64,000 nt of DNA from Xylanimonas protaetiae (GCF_004135385.1 NZ_CP035493.1:248001-312000), one strand, 5' to 3'. Shown: positions 8,966-19,152, counted from the stretch's first letter. Notes: generated by a model not told the origin, from the sequence alone. Translations and numbers: made by a program.

Positions 8966-10036
8966 TTACTCCAGACCCAGCGCGTCGGCGATGCTCACGA
9001 CGTCGGCGGACACGCGCGTCGGGGTGACCTCGCCGCCGTCGGGCGTGCGCAGCGCCCAGGACGGGTCCTTCAGGCCGTGGCCCGTGACGGTGACGACGAT
9101 GCGCGACCCGGCCGGGACGAGACCCGCGGCGGCCCGCTTGAGGATGCCCGCGACGCCCGCGGCGGACGCCGGCTCGACGAAGACGCCGACCTCGGCCGAC
9201 AGGATGCGGTGCGCGGCGAGGATCTCCTCGTCCGTGACGGCCTCGATGACGCCGCCGGACTCGTCGCGCGCCGCGACGGCCTGGTCCCAGGACGCCGGCT
9301 TGCCGATGCGGATCGCGGTGGCGATGGTCTCGGGCTCGTCGATCGGGTAGCCCTTGACGAGCGGCGCGGCGCCCGCGGCCTGGAAGCCCCACATGACCGG
9401 GGCCTTGCTCGCCGGGCCGTCCGCGGCGTACTCCACGAAGCCCTTGCGGTACGCGGTGATGTTGCCCGCGTTGCCGACCGGCAGCGCGTGGATGTCGGGG
9501 GCGTCGCCGAGCGCGTCGACGATCTCGAAAGCGGCCGTCTTCTGGCCCTCGATGCGGTCGGGGTTGACCGAGTTCACGAGCTCGACCGGGTACGCCTCGG
9601 CGAGCTTGCGGGCAGCGATGAGGCAGTCGTCGAAGTTGCCGTCCACCTGGAGCAGCAGGGCGCCGTGCGCGATGGCCTGCGAGAGCTTGCCCATGGCGAT
9701 CTTGCCGTCCGGCACGAGCACCGCGCAGGTCATCCCCGCACGCGTCGCGTACGCGGCGGCCGACGCGGACGTGTTGCCCGTCGAGGCGCACACGACAGCC
9801 TTCGCGCCGCGGCCCGCGGCGGCCGAGATGGCCGTCGTCATGCCGCGGTCCTTGAAGGAGCCGGTCGGGTTCATGCCCTCGACCTTGACCCACACGTCGG
9901 CGCCCGTGCGGGCCGACAGCGCCGGCGCGGCGACGAGCGGCGTGCCGCCCTCCCCCAGCGTGACGATCGTCTGCTGCACGTGGGCGGGCAGCCGGTCGGC
10001 GTACTCGCGGATGACGCCCTGCCACTGATGTGCCAA
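8966..10036 (-). CDS. thrC: Threonine synthase
   Basis: ThrC converts O-phosphohomoserine to threonine with pyridoxal phosphate. The 356-residue protein has the PLP-binding lysine (Lys62) in [10 protein letters not shown] and the phosphate-binding GNAGN motif. I chose a TTG start ([12 protein letters not shown]): a GAAGGAG ribosome site lies six bases before it inside the last codons of hom, and the hom stop is one base upstream. Longer in-frame reading would overlap hom. Conserved hom-thrC-thrB order supports the call. Confidence 0.95.
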   Translation of the reverse strand: MAHQWQGVIREYADRLPAHVQQTIVTLGEGGTPLVAAPALSARTGADVWVKVEGMNPTGSFKDRGMTTAISAAAGRGAKAVVCASTGNTSASAAAYATRAGMTCAVLVPDGKIAMGKLSQAIAHGALLLQVDGNFDDCLIAARKLAEAYPVELVNSVNPDRIEGQKTAAFEIVDALGDAPDIHALPVGNAGNITAYRKGFVEYAADGPASKAPVMWGFQAAGAAPLVKGYPIDEPETIATAIRIGKPASWDQAVAARDESGGVIEAVTDEEILAAHRILSAEVGVFVEPASAAGVAGILKRAAAGLVPAGSRIVVTVTGHGLKDPSWALRTPDGGEVTPTRVSADVVSIADALGLE

Positions 10037-10037
10037 C

Positions 10038-11357
10038 TCAGGCTCCTTCGACTCGCAGCACGGAGATGATCTTCCGCACGGACTCCAGCGCCGCGACGGC
10101 GTCCACCGTCGTGGCCAGCGACGCCTCGCGCGCCGCGTGGGTGGTGATGATGAGGGTCGCGGCGCCGGACTCGTCCTCGGTGTGGGACGACGCCTGGCGG
10201 ACCGTGTCGATCGAGACGCCGTGGTCGGCCAGCACGCCCGCGACCTGCGCGAGCACGCCCGGCCGGTCGGCGACCGCGAGGCGCACCTGGTAGCGCGTGA
10301 TCGCGGCCTCGGGCGGCAGCACCGGGAAGCGCTGGTCCTTCGACTCGCGCAGGCCCTTGCCGCCCGTGAGACGGCGGCGCGCGGCCGAGACGACGTCGCC
10401 CAGCACCGCCGACGACGTGGGGCGGCCGCCGGCACCCTGGCCGTAGAACATGAGGTCGCCCGCGGCGTCGGCCTCGACGAAGACGGCGTTGAACGCGCCG
10501 CGCACGCTGGCCAGCGGGTGCGTGTCCGGCACGAGCGCCGGGTGGACGCGCACCGAGATCTCGCCGTCGTCGACCTTGCCGAGCACCTCGGCGACCGCGA
10601 GCAGCTTGATGACGTAGCCGGTCTTCTTGGCCCACTCGACGTCGGCGGCGGTCACGCCGCTGATGCCCTCGCGGGCGACGTCCTTGAGGGAGACGCGCGT
10701 GTGGAACGCGAGGCTCGCCAGGATGGCCGCCTTCGCGGCGGCGTCGTAGCCCTCGACGTCGGCCGTCGGGTCGGCCTCGGCGAAGCCGAGCGCCTGGGCC
10801 TCCTTGACGGCCTGCTCGAGCTCGAGGCCCTCGCTCGCCATCTTGTCGAGCACGAAGTTCGTGGTGCCGTTGACGATGCCGAGGATGCGGCGCACGTGGT
10901 CGCCCGCGAGCGACTCGCGGATCGGCCGGATGATCGGGATCGCCCCGGCGACGGCGGCCTCGTAGGAGAGGTCGACGCCCGCGGCGTCGGCGGCCTCGAA
11001 GAGCTCGGGGCCGTGCTGGGCCAGGAGCGCCTTGTTCGCGGTGACGACGGCGGCGCCGGACCTGAGCGCGCGCAGGATCGCCGTGCGGGCCGGCTCGATG
11101 CCGCCCATGACCTCGACGACGATGTCGGCGCGGCCGGCGAGCTCGACCGGGTCCGTGGTGAGCAGCGCGCGCGGGATGCGCGCGTCGAGCTCCTGGTCGA
11201 CCGAGCGGACGGCGATGCCGACCAGCTCGACCGGGGCGCCGACGCGCGCCGCGAGGTCGATCGGGTTCGTGACGATGCCGAGCGCCACCTGGCTGCCCAC
11301 CACCCCACAACCGAGCAGTGCGACGCGCACAGGGGCCGGGCTGGACGTCTCGGGCAC
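10038..11357 (-). CDS. hom: Homoserine dehydrogenase with ACT domain
   Basis: This enzyme reduces aspartate semialdehyde to homoserine with NAD(P)H at the branch to threonine and methionine. The 439-residue protein has the nucleotide-binding GCGVVGSQV near residue 17 and the catalytic segment around [12 protein letters not shown]-terminal ACT domain (from about residue 350, starting [22 protein letters not shown]) is expected to give threonine feedback inhibition. The GTG start has a GGAGG site six bases upstream. The 222-bp gap to lysA carries short tandem repeats. Confidence 0.97.
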   Translation of the reverse strand: MPETSSPAPVRVALLGCGVVGSQVALGIVTNPIDLAARVGAPVELVGIAVRSVDQELDARIPRALLTTDPVELAGRADIVVEVMGGIEPARTAILRALRSGAAVVTANKALLAQHGPELFEAADAAGVDLSYEAAVAGAIPIIRPIRESLAGDHVRRILGIVNGTTNFVLDKMASEGLELEQAVKEAQALGFAEADPTADVEGYDAAAKAAILASLAFHTRVSLKDVAREGISGVTAADVEWAKKTGYVIKLLAVAEVLGKVDDGEISVRVHPALVPDTHPLASVRGAFNAVFVEADAAGDLMFYGQGAGGRPTSSAVLGDVVSAARRRLTGGKGLRESKDQRFPVLPPEAAITRYQVRLAVADRPGVLAQVAGVLADHGVSIDTVRQASSHTEDESGAATLIITTHAAREASLATTVDAVAALESVRKIISVLRVEGA

Positions 11358-11460
11358 GGAGCACCTCCGGGTCGACGGGGATGTCGGGGCAAGGATAGGG
11401 CGTCCCGCGGACCGGGACGGGCGCCGTCCGGCACCCGGTCACCGGGCGGCAGGCGCGGGC

Positions 11461-11527
11461 CGGCGGTTCCGCTTCGGGTCGGCGGATCCGCTTCGGGTCG
11501 GCGGCTCCGCTTCGGGTCGGCGGATAC
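11461..11527. repeat. 19-bp tandem repeats in the lysA-hom gap
   Basis: Three near-identical 19-bp units (CGGCGGnTCCGCTTCGGGT at 11461, 11480 and 11499; one variable base) are followed by a partial fourth. Two inverted pieces (CCACCGACCCGG) follow at about 11530 and 11550. The direct and inverted parts can pair into hairpins after lysA, so this may be a terminator or attenuator as well as a slippage-prone repeat. The rest of the 222-bp gap holds no gene. Confidence 0.8.
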
Positions 11528-11579
11528 GTCCACCGACCCGGAACACAACCACCGACCCGGCGACCTCGGGGACCTGTGA

Positions 11580-12971
11580 TCAGCCGACGTCGAGGGCCAG
11601 CAGGTCCTCCACCGTCTCGCGGCGCACGAGGACGCGCGTGGCGCCCTCGTGCACCCCGATGACCGGGGGGCGCGTGAGCAGGTTGTAGTTGGACGCCATC
11701 GAGCGGCCGTAGGCGCCCGTCGCGGCGACCGCGAGCAGGTCGCCCGGGCGCACGTCGCCGGGCAGCAGCACCTCGTCGACCACGATGTCGCCCGACTCGC
11801 AGTGCTTGCCCACGACGCGCACGAGCGCGAGCGGGGCGTCCGAGCGGCGGTTCGCGATCTCCGCGTGGTACGCCGCCCCGTACAGGGCGGTGCGGATGTT
11901 GTCGCTCATGCCGCCGTCGACGGAGACGTAGAGGCGCGTGAAGGTCGAGCCGTCGTCGGCCGTCACGAGGACGGGCTTGACCGTGCCCACCGTGTAGACC
12001 GTGATGCCGGCCGGGCCGACGATCGCGCGGCCGGGTTCGATCGAGATCCGCGGCAGGGGCGTGCCGAGCTCGGCACACGCCTCCGCGACCGCCTCGGCGA
12101 TCTCGCGCGCGACCTGGGACGGGTCCAGCTCGGTGTCCTGCGGCAGGTAGGCGATGCCATAGCCGCCGCCCAGGTCGACCTCGTCGACCAGCACGCCCGT
12201 GCGGATGCCCAGGTGCGCGCGCAGGCGCAGCACCGTGCGGGCGGCCTCCGCGAAGCCGGCGGCGTCGAGGATCTGCGAGCCGATGTGCGAGTGGATGCCC
12301 AGGAGCCGCAGCGAGGGCCGCTCCAGGATGCGCAGCAGCGCGAGCACGGCGGGCGAGTCGCCGCCCTCGGGCCCGGCGTTGACCGACAGGCCGAACTTCT
12401 GGTCCTCGTGCGCCGTCGAGATGTACTCGTGGCCGCCCGCGTGCACGCCCGTGGTCACGCGGACCATGACGGGGGCGACGACGCCGCGGGCCGCGGCGAG
12501 GTCCGCGAGACGGTCGATCTCGCCGAACGAGTCGACGATGATGCGGCCCACGCCCGCGTCGAGCGCGGCCGCCAGCTCGGCGTCGGACTTGTTGTTGCCG
12601 TGCAGGCCCAGCTCGGCGCCGGGCACACCCGCCGCGAGCGCGATGGCGAGCTCGCCGCCCGACGCCGTGTCGACGCGCAGGCCCTCCTCGCGCGCCCAGC
12701 GCGCGACCGCCTTGGTCAGCAGGGCCTTGCCCGCGTAGTAGACGTCGACGCCGGTGCCGACGGCCTCGAAGGCCCGGCCGAAGGCGTCCACGTAGGTGCG
12801 GGCGCGGGCGCGGAACTCGCCCTCGTCGAGCACGTAGGCGGGCGTGCCGTGCTCGGCCGCGACGCGCGGCGCCGGGACGCCCGCGACGACGAGCGCACCG
12901 GCGTCGTCGTCGCGCACGGCAGAGCGTGGCCAGGGCGTGCCGGACGGGCTGGCCACGGGCTGGCCGCTCAC
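11580..12971 (-). CDS. lysA: Diaminopimelate decarboxylase
   Basis: LysA decarboxylates meso-diaminopimelate to lysine. The 463-residue protein is a fold-type III PLP enzyme: Lys82 in YYAGKALL binds PLP, HSHIGSQ and GGGYGIAY bind its phosphate, EPGRAIV and the CESGD loop complete the dimer-shared active site, and [10 protein letters not shown] is the C-terminal signature. The GTG start overlaps the argS stop by four bases (GTGA). The argS-lysA pair is a known actinobacterial operon, regulated by arginine and lysine in Corynebacterium. Confidence 0.96.
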   Translation of the reverse strand: MSGQPVASPSGTPWPRSAVRDDDAGALVVAGVPAPRVAAEHGTPAYVLDEGEFRARARTYVDAFGRAFEAVGTGVDVYYAGKALLTKAVARWAREEGLRVDTASGGELAIALAAGVPGAELGLHGNNKSDAELAAALDAGVGRIIVDSFGEIDRLADLAAARGVVAPVMVRVTTGVHAGGHEYISTAHEDQKFGLSVNAGPEGGDSPAVLALLRILERPSLRLLGIHSHIGSQILDAAGFAEAARTVLRLRAHLGIRTGVLVDEVDLGGGYGIAYLPQDTELDPSQVAREIAEAVAEACAELGTPLPRISIEPGRAIVGPAGITVYTVGTVKPVLVTADDGSTFTRLYVSVDGGMSDNIRTALYGAAYHAEIANRRSDAPLALVRVVGKHCESGDIVVDEVLLPGDVRPGDLLAVAATGAYGRSMASNYNLLTRPPVIGVHEGATRVLVRRETVEDLLALDVG

Positions 12972-14671
12972 ATGCGCTCCGGCGCGGACACGCCGAGCAG
13001 GCCGAGGCCGTTGGCGAGCACCTGGCGGACGGCGTCGTTGAGCCACAGGCGCGTCCGGTGCGTGTCCGTGACGGCCTCGTCCGGGTACGGCAGGACGCGG
13101 CGCTGGGCGCCCGACTCGTCCTTGGCCTGGTACCAGGAGTGGTAGTCGCCCGCGAGCGCCTCCAGGTAGCGCGCGACGCGGTGCGGCTCGCGCAGGGCGG
13201 CGGCCTCGGCGACGATGCGCGGGAACTCGGCCAGGCGGCCGAGCACGACGGCCTCGCTGGGGTGGTCGAGCAGCGCCGGCGCGAAGCCGTCCGCACGCAC
13301 CACGCCGCGGTCGGCGGCGTTGCGGTCCACGGCGGCCGTGCGCGAGTGCGCGTACTGCACGTAGTAGACGGGGTTCTCGTTCTTCTGGCTGGCCAGCAGG
13401 TCGAGGTCCAGGTCGATCGTGGAGTCCGCGGCGAAGCGGGCCAGCGAGTAGCGGGCCGCGTCCACGCCGACGGCGTCGACCAGGTCGTCGATCGTGATGA
13501 CGTTGCCCGCACGCTTGGACATGCGGACCGGTTGGCCGTCCTTGACCAGGTTGACGAGCTGGCCGATGAGGATCTGCAGGTTCTTGTGCGGCTCGTCGCC
13601 GAACGCGGCGCAGACGGCCATCATGCGGCCGATGTACCCGTGGTGGTCGGCGCCCAGCATGATGATGACCTCGTCGGCGCCGCGCTCGCGCTTGTCGAGG
13701 TAGTAGGCGATGTCGCCCGCGATGTAAGCGGCGTCGCCGTCGGACTTGATGACGACGCGGTCCTTGTCGTCGCCGAAGTCGGTGGTGCGCAGCCAGGTGG
13801 CGCCGTCGGCCTCGAAGACGTGGCCCTCCTTGCGCAGGCGCTCCACGGCGTGGGCGACGGCGCCGGACTCGTGCAGCGAGTCCTCGTGGAAGTAGACGTC
13901 GAAGTCGACGCCGAACTCGTGGAGCGACTTCTTGATCTCGCCGAACATCATCTCGACGCCGCGGGCGCGCAGGGCCTCCTGGGCCGCGGCGTCGTCGGTC
14001 AGCGTGGCCGGCGCGGGCTCGCCGTCGGCGACCGCGGCGGCCGTGACGGCGTCGGCGATCTCCTGGATGTAGGCGCCGCCGTAGCCGTCCTCGGGAGCGG
14101 CCTCGCCGCGGGCCGCGGCGAGCAGCGAGCGCGCGAAGCGGTCGATCTGCGTGCCGTGGTCGTTGAAGTAGTACTCGCGCGTCACCTGGGCGCCCGACGC
14201 CTCGAGCACGCGGGCCAGCGAGTCGCCGACGGCGGCCCAGCGGACGCCGCCGATGTGGATCGGGCCCGTCGGGTTCGCGGAGACGAACTCGAGGTTGATG
14301 TGCTTGCCGGCCTCGGCCTGGTTGTGGCCGTAGGCCTCGCCCGCCTCGACGATCGAGCGGGCGAGCTCGCCCGCGGCGGCGGCGTCGAGCGTGATGTTGA
14401 GGAAGCCGGGGCCGGCGATGTCGACCTGCTTGATGCCTGCGACGGCCGCGAGGCGGGCCGCGAGCAGCTCCGCGAGCGCGCGCGGGTTGGTGCCCGCCTT
14501 CTTCGCGAGCTGGAGCGCGACGTTGGTGGCCCAGTCGCCGTGCTCGCGCTGCCGCGGTCGCTCCACGTGCACCGACGCCGGGACGGCGGCGGGGTCGAGG
14601 GCGAGGGTGCCGTCGGCAACAGCCGAGGCGAGGGCGGCGCTGAGCGCTCCGGAGAGCTCGTCGGGGGTCAC
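12968..14671 (-). CDS. argS: Arginyl-tRNA synthetase
   Basis: This class I synthetase charges tRNA-Arg. The 567-residue protein has the Add1 N-terminal domain, the HIGH-type motif as [10 protein letters not shown], and a KMSKS-type loop [12 protein letters not shown], ending with the DALR anticodon domain and the terminal APERM. The start is GTG. It is preceded by TAGAAT six bases upstream, so the mRNA is probably leaderless. tRNA-Arg(CCG) lies 180 bp away on the other strand, with a long palindrome between. Confidence 0.97.
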   Translation of the reverse strand: MTPDELSGALSAALASAVADGTLALDPAAVPASVHVERPRQREHGDWATNVALQLAKKAGTNPRALAELLAARLAAVAGIKQVDIAGPGFLNITLDAAAAGELARSIVEAGEAYGHNQAEAGKHINLEFVSANPTGPIHIGGVRWAAVGDSLARVLEASGAQVTREYYFNDHGTQIDRFARSLLAAARGEAAPEDGYGGAYIQEIADAVTAAAVADGEPAPATLTDDAAAQEALRARGVEMMFGEIKKSLHEFGVDFDVYFHEDSLHESGAVAHAVERLRKEGHVFEADGATWLRTTDFGDDKDRVVIKSDGDAAYIAGDIAYYLDKRERGADEVIIMLGADHHGYIGRMMAVCAAFGDEPHKNLQILIGQLVNLVKDGQPVRMSKRAGNVITIDDLVDAVGVDAARYSLARFAADSTIDLDLDLLASQKNENPVYYVQYAHSRTAAVDRNAADRGVVRADGFAPALLDHPSEAVVLGRLAEFPRIVAEAAALREPHRVARYLEALAGDYHSWYQAKDESGAQRRVLPYPDEAVTDTHRTRLWLNDAVRQVLANGLGLLGVSAPERM

Positions 14672-14677
14672 GGGCCG

Positions 14678-14683
14678 ATTCTA
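14678..14683 (-). promoter_or_regulatory. Leaderless-type -10 box of argS
   Basis: On the minus strand TAGAAT (five of six consensus bases) is followed by CGGCCC and then the GTG start, which places the transcription start at the start codon. No ribosome-binding site is present. The 26-bp palindrome at 14709-14768 begins just upstream of the expected -35 position. Confidence 0.55.
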
Positions 14684-14708
14684 CGTGGGCGCGAGGAGGT
14701 GACTTCTG

Positions 14709-14768
14709 CCCGGCAGTTCGTCGTCAGACCGTGCACCCGGGCGCACGGTCTGACGACGAACTGCCGGG
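14709..14768. repeat. Perfect 26-bp palindrome upstream of argS and tRNA-Arg
   Basis: Arms 14709-14734 and 14743-14768 are perfect complements around an eight-base loop (ACCCGGGC). The left arm starts CCCGGCAGTTCGTCGTCAGA. It lies between divergently transcribed argS and tRNA-Arg, so it is not a terminator for either. It could be an operator, or a copy of a dispersed extragenic palindrome. The flanking bases to 14850 show no gene. Confidence 0.9.
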
Positions 14769-14850
14769 GTGACCGCGCCCGCGGGGGTCGATGCCCGACG
14801 CAGGCGGCGGGGCTGGTAGTCTCGTGCCCGCTGCCCGTCAGGGCGGCTCC

Positions 14851-14923
14851 GCGCCTGTAGCTCAGTGGATAGAGCGTCTGCCTCCGGAGCAGAAGGTCGG
14901 GGGTTCGAGTCCCTTCAGGCGCA
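14851..14923 (+). tRNA. tRNA-Arg (anticodon CCG)
   Basis: The 73-base cloverleaf has acceptor arms GCGCCTG and CAGGCGC plus A, a D arm with TAGCTCAGTGGATAGAGC, an anticodon stem TCTGC/GCAGA around loop CTCCGGA (anticodon CCG at 14884-14886), and a T arm with GGTTCGAGTCC. It reads CGG codons. CCA is not encoded. It is followed at once by a strong terminator. Confidence 0.97.
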
Positions 14924-14931
14924 CTTCTCTT

Positions 14932-14968
14932 GACGGCCCGTGACCTGCATCCCAGGTCACGGGCCGTC
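14932..14968 (+). terminator. Terminator of tRNA-Arg
   Basis: Arms 14932-14947 (GACGGCCCGTGACCTG) and 14953-14968 form a perfect 16-bp stem with loop CATCC, starting nine bases after the tRNA. Confidence 0.9.
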
Positions 14969-15042
14969 TCGCTTCGCCGGAGGGCCTCCGGCGCGACAGG
15001 CGTGCACCGCCACGTGCTGGGGCGGTCCTCGGGCGTTCCGGC

Positions 15043-15048
15043 TACCGT
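15043..15048 (+). promoter_or_regulatory. Leaderless-type -10 box of the sugar-importer operon
   Basis: TACCGT is followed by six bases (CGAGGG) and the ATG of the binding-protein gene. The GAGGG could act as a weak ribosome site if the transcript starts further upstream. Confidence 0.45.
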
Positions 15049-15054
15049 CGAGGG

Positions 15055-16040
15055 ATGCATCGCACGCGACCGAGGGCGCGTGGTCTCGTCGCGCTCGCCG
15101 TCGCCCTCCCGCTCGCGCTCCTCAGCGCGTGCAGCCTGCCGGACGCGACGGCGCCGGGCGTCGTCGCCACGGGCCAGGCCCGCGACGTCGAGAACCTGAC
15201 CTTCGCCGTCATCACGCACGCCGGATCGGGCGACGAATTCTGGGACCGCGTGCAGTCGGGGGCGCGGCAGGCGGCGGCGGACTACGGCGTGACCGTGCAG
15301 TACTCGTCGTCGCCCGACCCCGGGCAGCAGTCGCTGCTCGTCGACCAGGCGGTGGCCTCGCACGTCGACGGCATCGTCGTCTCGATGGCGAACCCCGACG
15401 GGCTCGAGACGAGCGTGCGGCAGGCGGTCGCGGCCGGGATCCCCGTGGTGAGCATCAACTCCGGGCTCGACGACTGGCAGCGCTTCGGCGCGATCACGCA
15501 CATCGGCCAGAGCGAGTCCATCGCCGGGCAGGCCGCCTGCGCGACGAGGGCGCGACGAACGCCATCTGCGTCATCCACGAGGCGGGCAACGTCGGGCTGG
15601 AGCAGCGGTGCAGCGCGGCCGCGCAGGCGATGGGCGGCCGGATGCGCAACGTCCAGGTCGACGTCGGGAACCCCACGGCGGTGGCGAGCACCATCACGGC
15701 GAGCCTCCAGCAGGACCCGACCATCGACGCCGTCCTCACGCTCCAGGGCGCCGTGGCCGTGCAGGCCGTGCAGGCGGCGCGCGAGGCGCACAGCGACGCG
15801 ACGATCGCCACGTTCGACCTGTCCACCGACGTGCTCAAGGCGATCCTCGCCGGACAGATCAGCTTTGCCATCGACCAGCAGCCGTTCGTGCAGGGGTACC
15901 TGGGCGTCACCACCCTGTACCTGCACGCGCTCAACGGGAACGACGTCGGCGGCGGGCAGCCCGTCTACTCCGGGCCGGCGTTCGTCACCAAGGACAACGC
16001 CCAGCAGGTGCTCACCTACGCCGAGCGGGGGACGCGATGA
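15055..16040 (+). pseudogene. Sugar ABC transporter substrate-binding lipoprotein (CUT2 family), frameshifted
   Basis: The gene encodes a periplasmic-binding-type receptor for a CUT2 (ribose/xylose/fructose-like) importer. The N-terminus has a lipoprotein signal with lipobox LLSAC (Cys26), then a type I binding fold ([17 protein letters not shown]...). Near 15535-15560 the frame breaks: the sequence up to [11 protein letters not shown] is in one frame and [19 protein letters not shown] onward is in another. The net loss is one base modulo three; from the family, about ten bases or a single base may be missing. The second part runs to the TGA at 16038-16040, which overlaps the permease start. 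If real, the receptor is truncated while permease and ATPase are intact. A sequencing error is a serious alternative. Confidence 0.8.
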
Positions 16041-17068
16041 GCGAGGCCGTCCACGACGAGCGGCTCGCGCCGACCTCGCCCCTGACCCGGCTGCTGCGCC
16101 GCCCGGCCGTGAGCGCGGGCGTCGCCGCCCTGGTCATCTTCGTCTTCTTCTCCCTGACCACCACCACCTTCGCGTCCCCGGCGGGAGCCGCGACGTGGCT
16201 GGAGTCGGCCGCGACCATCGGCATCATGGCCGTGCCCGTCGGGCTGCTCATGACGGCCGGCGAGTTCGACCTGTCCGCCGGGGTCATGGTCGGGTTCTCG
16301 GGCCTCGTCACCGGCGTGCTGACCACGCACTACGGCGTGGACGTGTGGCTGTCGATGGCGATCTCCGCGGTGATGTGCGTCGCCGTCGGGACGCTCAACG
16401 GGCTGCTCGTCACGCGCACGCGGCTGCCCAGCTTCATCGTCACGCTCGGCACGTTCTTCGTGCTCCAGGGCATCAACCTCGCCCTGCTCAAGGCGATCAT
16501 CGGGCAGGTGTCGATCCAGGGCATGAACCAGGTGCCCGGCTTCCGGTCGGTGCAGTGGGTGCTCGCGTCGCGCACGGCCATCGGCGGGATGCAGGTCCAG
16601 GCGGCCGTGTGGTGGTGGCTGCTCGTCGTCGCGCTCGGGACGTGGGTGCTCACGCGCACGCGGTACGGGAACTGGATCTTCGCCGTCGGCGGGGCGTTCG
16701 AGCCGGCGCGCGAGGTGGGCGTGCCCGTCAAGCGCACCAAGGTGGCGCTGTTCATGGCGACGGCGTTCTGCGGGTGGTTCGTGGGGCAGGTCGCGCTGTT
16801 CCGGTTCGGCACCGCGCAGAGCTCGTCCGGCATCGGGCAGGAGCTCGTCTACATCATCTGCGCCGTCGTGGGCGGGTGCGTCATGACGGGCGGCGTCGGG
16901 TCCGCCATCGGGCCGGCGCTCGGCGCGCTCATCTACGGCATGGCGAACCTCGGCATCGTGTACGCCGGGTGGGACAACAACTGGCTCAAGGCGTTCCTGG
17001 GCGTGATGCTGCTGCTCGCCGTGCTGCTCAACAACTACATCCGCGAGCGCGCCGAGGGCCTGCGGTGA
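16037..17068 (+). CDS. Sugar ABC transporter permease (CUT2, RbsC/FrcC-like)
   Basis: The 343-residue protein has about eight to ten membrane helices and the family segments [15 protein letters not shown] and [21 protein letters not shown]. It forms the channel of a monosaccharide importer. The ATG start overlaps the receptor-gene stop (ATGA), and its own stop overlaps the ATPase start (GTGA), so all three are coupled. The substrate cannot be told from sequence. Confidence 0.9.
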   Translation: MSEAVHDERLAPTSPLTRLLRRPAVSAGVAALVIFVFFSLTTTTFASPAGAATWLESAATIGIMAVPVGLLMTAGEFDLSAGVMVGFSGLVTGVLTTHYGVDVWLSMAISAVMCVAVGTLNGLLVTRTRLPSFIVTLGTFFVLQGINLALLKAIIGQVSIQGMNQVPGFRSVQWVLASRTAIGGMQVQAAVWWWLLVVALGTWVLTRTRYGNWIFAVGGAFEPAREVGVPVKRTKVALFMATAFCGWFVGQVALFRFGTAQSSSGIGQELVYIICAVVGGCVMTGGVGSAIGPALGALIYGMANLGIVYAGWDNNWLKAFLGVMLLLAVLLNNYIRERAEGLR

Positions 17069-17841
17069 CGGCGCTCATCGAGGCCCGCGGGCTGGGCCGG
17101 CGCTACGGCAACGTCGTCGCGCTCGATGACGTGTCGACGCGGGTCGACGCCGGGGCGGTCACGTGCATCCTCGGCGACAACGGCGCCGGCAAGTCGACGC
17201 TCATCAAGATCCTCGCGGGCGCGCAGCCGCACGACTCCGGCGAGCTGCTCGTCGAGGGCGAGGCCGTGACGTTCCAGCGGCCCAAGGACGCCCTCGACCG
17301 GGGCATCGCGACGGTGTATCAGAACCTCGCCGTGGTGCCGATGATGCCCGTGTGGCGCAACTTCTTCCTCGGCTCGGAGCTGACGAAGGGCACGGGGCCG
17401 CTGCGGCGCCTCGACGTGCGCGAGATGAAGCGGGTCACGCGCGACGACCTCGCGAGCATGGGCATCGACCTGCGCGACGTCGAGCAGCCCATCGGCACGC
17501 TGTCGGGCGGCGAGCGGCAGTGCGTGGCCATCGCGCGGGCGGTGCACTTCGGTGCGAAGGTGCTCATCCTCGACGAGCCGACCGCGGCGCTGGGCGTCAA
17601 GCAGTCCGGCGTGGTGCTGCGCTACGTCGCCGCCGCGCGCGACCGCGGGCTCGGCGTCGTCTTCATCACGCACAACCCGCACCACGCCTACCTCGTGGGC
17701 GACCGGTTCCTGGTGCTGCGCCGCGGGCGCAGCATCGGCAGCTGGCTCAAGGGCGACGTGACGGCCGCGGAGCTCACGGCGCTCATGGCCGGCGGCAGCG
17801 AGCTCGAGGACCTCTCGCACGAGCTGGGGACCGCGCTGTAG
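17065..17841 (+). CDS. Sugar ABC transporter ATP-binding protein, single-domain (FrcA-like)
   Basis: The 258-residue ATPase has Walker [10 protein letters not shown], the Q-loop, signature LSGGERQ, Walker [12 protein letters not shown] and the switch His in FITHN. Most CUT2 ATPases are double-length (RbsA/XylG). This has one domain, as in the fructose importer FrcA, so it probably acts as a homodimer. It closes the operon; no sugar kinase or LacI/ROK regulator is adjacent. Confidence 0.9.
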   Translation: MTALIEARGLGRRYGNVVALDDVSTRVDAGAVTCILGDNGAGKSTLIKILAGAQPHDSGELLVEGEAVTFQRPKDALDRGIATVYQNLAVVPMMPVWRNFFLGSELTKGTGPLRRLDVREMKRVTRDDLASMGIDLRDVEQPIGTLSGGERQCVAIARAVHFGAKVLILDEPTAALGVKQSGVVLRYVAAARDRGLGVVFITHNPHHAYLVGDRFLVLRRGRSIGSWLKGDVTAAELTALMAGGSELEDLSHELGTAL

Positions 17842-17991
17842 TTGCCTTCCGTGAGCCGATCTGCATAGCCCTCTGACCTGCGGTCATAGGTGGTCACGGA
17901 ATGGTTGAGAGCAGTTTGGGCCAAGTTTTCGTCACCTGTGCGACGCCTGCCGCGCCCGGGTTAGGACGCTCGGCAAAGAGTCCGTAACTTC

Positions 17992-18468
17992 ATGGTCATG
18001 ACGAAGAACCGCCTCCCCCGTATCAGTGCGGCACTGCTCGCCGGCGCCTTCGCCGTCGTGCCCGTGGCCGCGTCCGTCGCTCTCGCTCCCTCCGCCGCTG
18101 CCATCGCGCACGTCGAAGGCGAAGAGGTCGAGACCAACCCCGTGCACGACGAGCTGGGCATCGCCCCGCTCTCCCTCGACCTCGACGACGCCGACGCCGA
18201 CGTCCAGTCCGACGTCGAGTTCATCGACGAGGACGGCAACGTCGTCGACCGCGACGTCGACGTCGTCGACCGCTCGGAGCTGAACCGCCGCGGCATCGAC
18301 CCGCTGACCGAGGACGCCGAGCCCGTCTCCCTCGAGATCGCCCCGATCTCCGCCGAGGTGGGCGGCGGCCTGCCGACCGCCGCGATCGTCGCGATCGCCG
18401 CCGGTGGCGTCGCCGTCGTCGGCGCCGGTGCCGGCCTGGGCCTGCGCGCCCGCAAGGCCAAGGCCTGA
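17992..18468 (+). CDS. Secreted acidic membrane-anchored protein of unknown function
   Basis: I do not recognise the family. The 158-residue protein has a signal peptide (basic start, hydrophobic core, cleavage likely after AAA near 37). A strongly acidic extracellular part rich in Asp and Glu follows (about 40-115), with repeats of an IAP[LI]S motif (IAPLSLDLDD and IAPISAEVGGGLP). It ends with a C-terminal helix and basic tail (LRARKAKA). There is no LPXTG sortase signal. An in-frame ATG two codons later (17998) is possible; neither has a clear ribosome site. The next gene but one (19149) has a similar motif and ending, with an ECF sigma factor between, so these look like one locus. Confidence 0.75.
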   Translation: MVMTKNRLPRISAALLAGAFAVVPVAASVALAPSAAAIAHVEGEEVETNPVHDELGIAPLSLDLDDADADVQSDVEFIDEDGNVVDRDVDVVDRSELNRRGIDPLTEDAEPVSLEIAPISAEVGGGLPTAAIVAIAAGGVAVVGAGAGLGLRARKAKA

Positions 18469-18479
18469 CGTGACCGCCC

Positions 18480-18514
18480 GGCGGGGTGCGACGGCCACGC
18501 CGTCGCACCCCGCC
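18480..18514 (+). terminator. Terminator after the acidic surface protein
   Basis: Arms 18480-18494 (GGCGGGGTGCGACGG) and 18500-18514 form a perfect 15-bp stem with loop CCACG, 11 bases after the stop. It separates this gene from the sigma factor, which starts only 23 bases later. Confidence 0.85.
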
Positions 18515-18537
18515 GCGCCACACCCGCGGGAGTGTCG

Positions 18538-19152
18538 ATGACAATGGGAGTCGCGGTCGACCGGCCGCACCTCGACGCGCCCCCGAGCGGACCCACCGTG
18601 CCCACCACCACCGACGACGAGTTCGCGGCCTTCATGGCCGACGCCTCGCCGGGCCTCGCGCACACCGCGTGGCTCCTCACGGGCGACGAGCACCAGGCCG
18701 AGGAGCTCGTCCAGGAGGCGCTGACCCGCACCTTCCTCGCGTGGCACAAGGTCCGCTCCCGCGACCCGCACGCCTACGCGCGCCGGGTCCTGGTCGGGCG
18801 CCGGCTCAACGACAAGGTCAAGCGGCAGCGCGAGCGGTCCTACGACCCGCCCGCCCTGCCGGACGGCACGGCCGAGAGCGGCGAGCACGCCGTGATCGAC
18901 CGCGACCGGCTGGTGCGCGCCCTGGCCACCCTGACCCCGCGGCAGCGACGCATCGTCGTGCTGCGCCACCTCATCGGCCTGAGCGAGCAGGAGGTCGCCC
19001 ACGACCTCGGCGTCTCGCTCGGCACCATCAAGTCGACCTCGTCGCGCGGCCTCGCGCAGCTCCGCGCGGTGCTCGAGTCCGCCGACGACGCCGCCCGCTC
19101 CCCGCACCCCGGTACGGCACAGCACGACGGCACAGCAAGGAGGACGCCATGA
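18538..19152 (+). CDS. ECF RNA polymerase sigma factor, SigE-family type
   Basis: The 204-residue protein has sigma region 2 (FMADASPGLAHTAWLLTGDEHQAEELVQEALTRT, about 30-65) and region 4 with a helix-turn-helix (LTPRQRRIVVLRHLIGLSEQEVAHDLGVSLGTIKSTSSRGLAQLR, about 130-175). It resembles the actinobacterial SigE-like ECF subfamily. I prefer ATG 18538, with GGGAG five bases upstream, over GTG 18532. Its stop overlaps the next gene (19149), a membrane protein that may be its partner or anti-sigma factor. Target promoters are unknown. Confidence 0.9.
   Translation: MTMGVAVDRPHLDAPPSGPTVPTTTDDEFAAFMADASPGLAHTAWLLTGDEHQAEELVQEALTRTFLAWHKVRSRDPHAYARRVLVGRRLNDKVKRQRERSYDPPALPDGTAESGEHAVIDRDRLVRALATLTPRQRRIVVLRHLIGLSEQEVAHDLGVSLGTIKSTSSRGLAQLRAVLESADDAARSPHPGTAQHDGTARRTP

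Noticed and set aside
11461-11527. Possible CRISPR array
   Set aside because: The 19-bp units are directly joined with no spacers and no cas genes.
9871-13512. Very long Arg/Ala-rich reading frame across thrC, hom and lysA
   Set aside because: It is an out-of-frame shadow of GC-rich codons; the proteins in the other frames carry clear catalytic motifs, and this one has none.
17842-17991. Possible ECF-type promoter before the acidic surface protein
   Set aside because: GGAAT and GTT are present but 22 bases apart, too far for the known consensus, and no other box was convincing.
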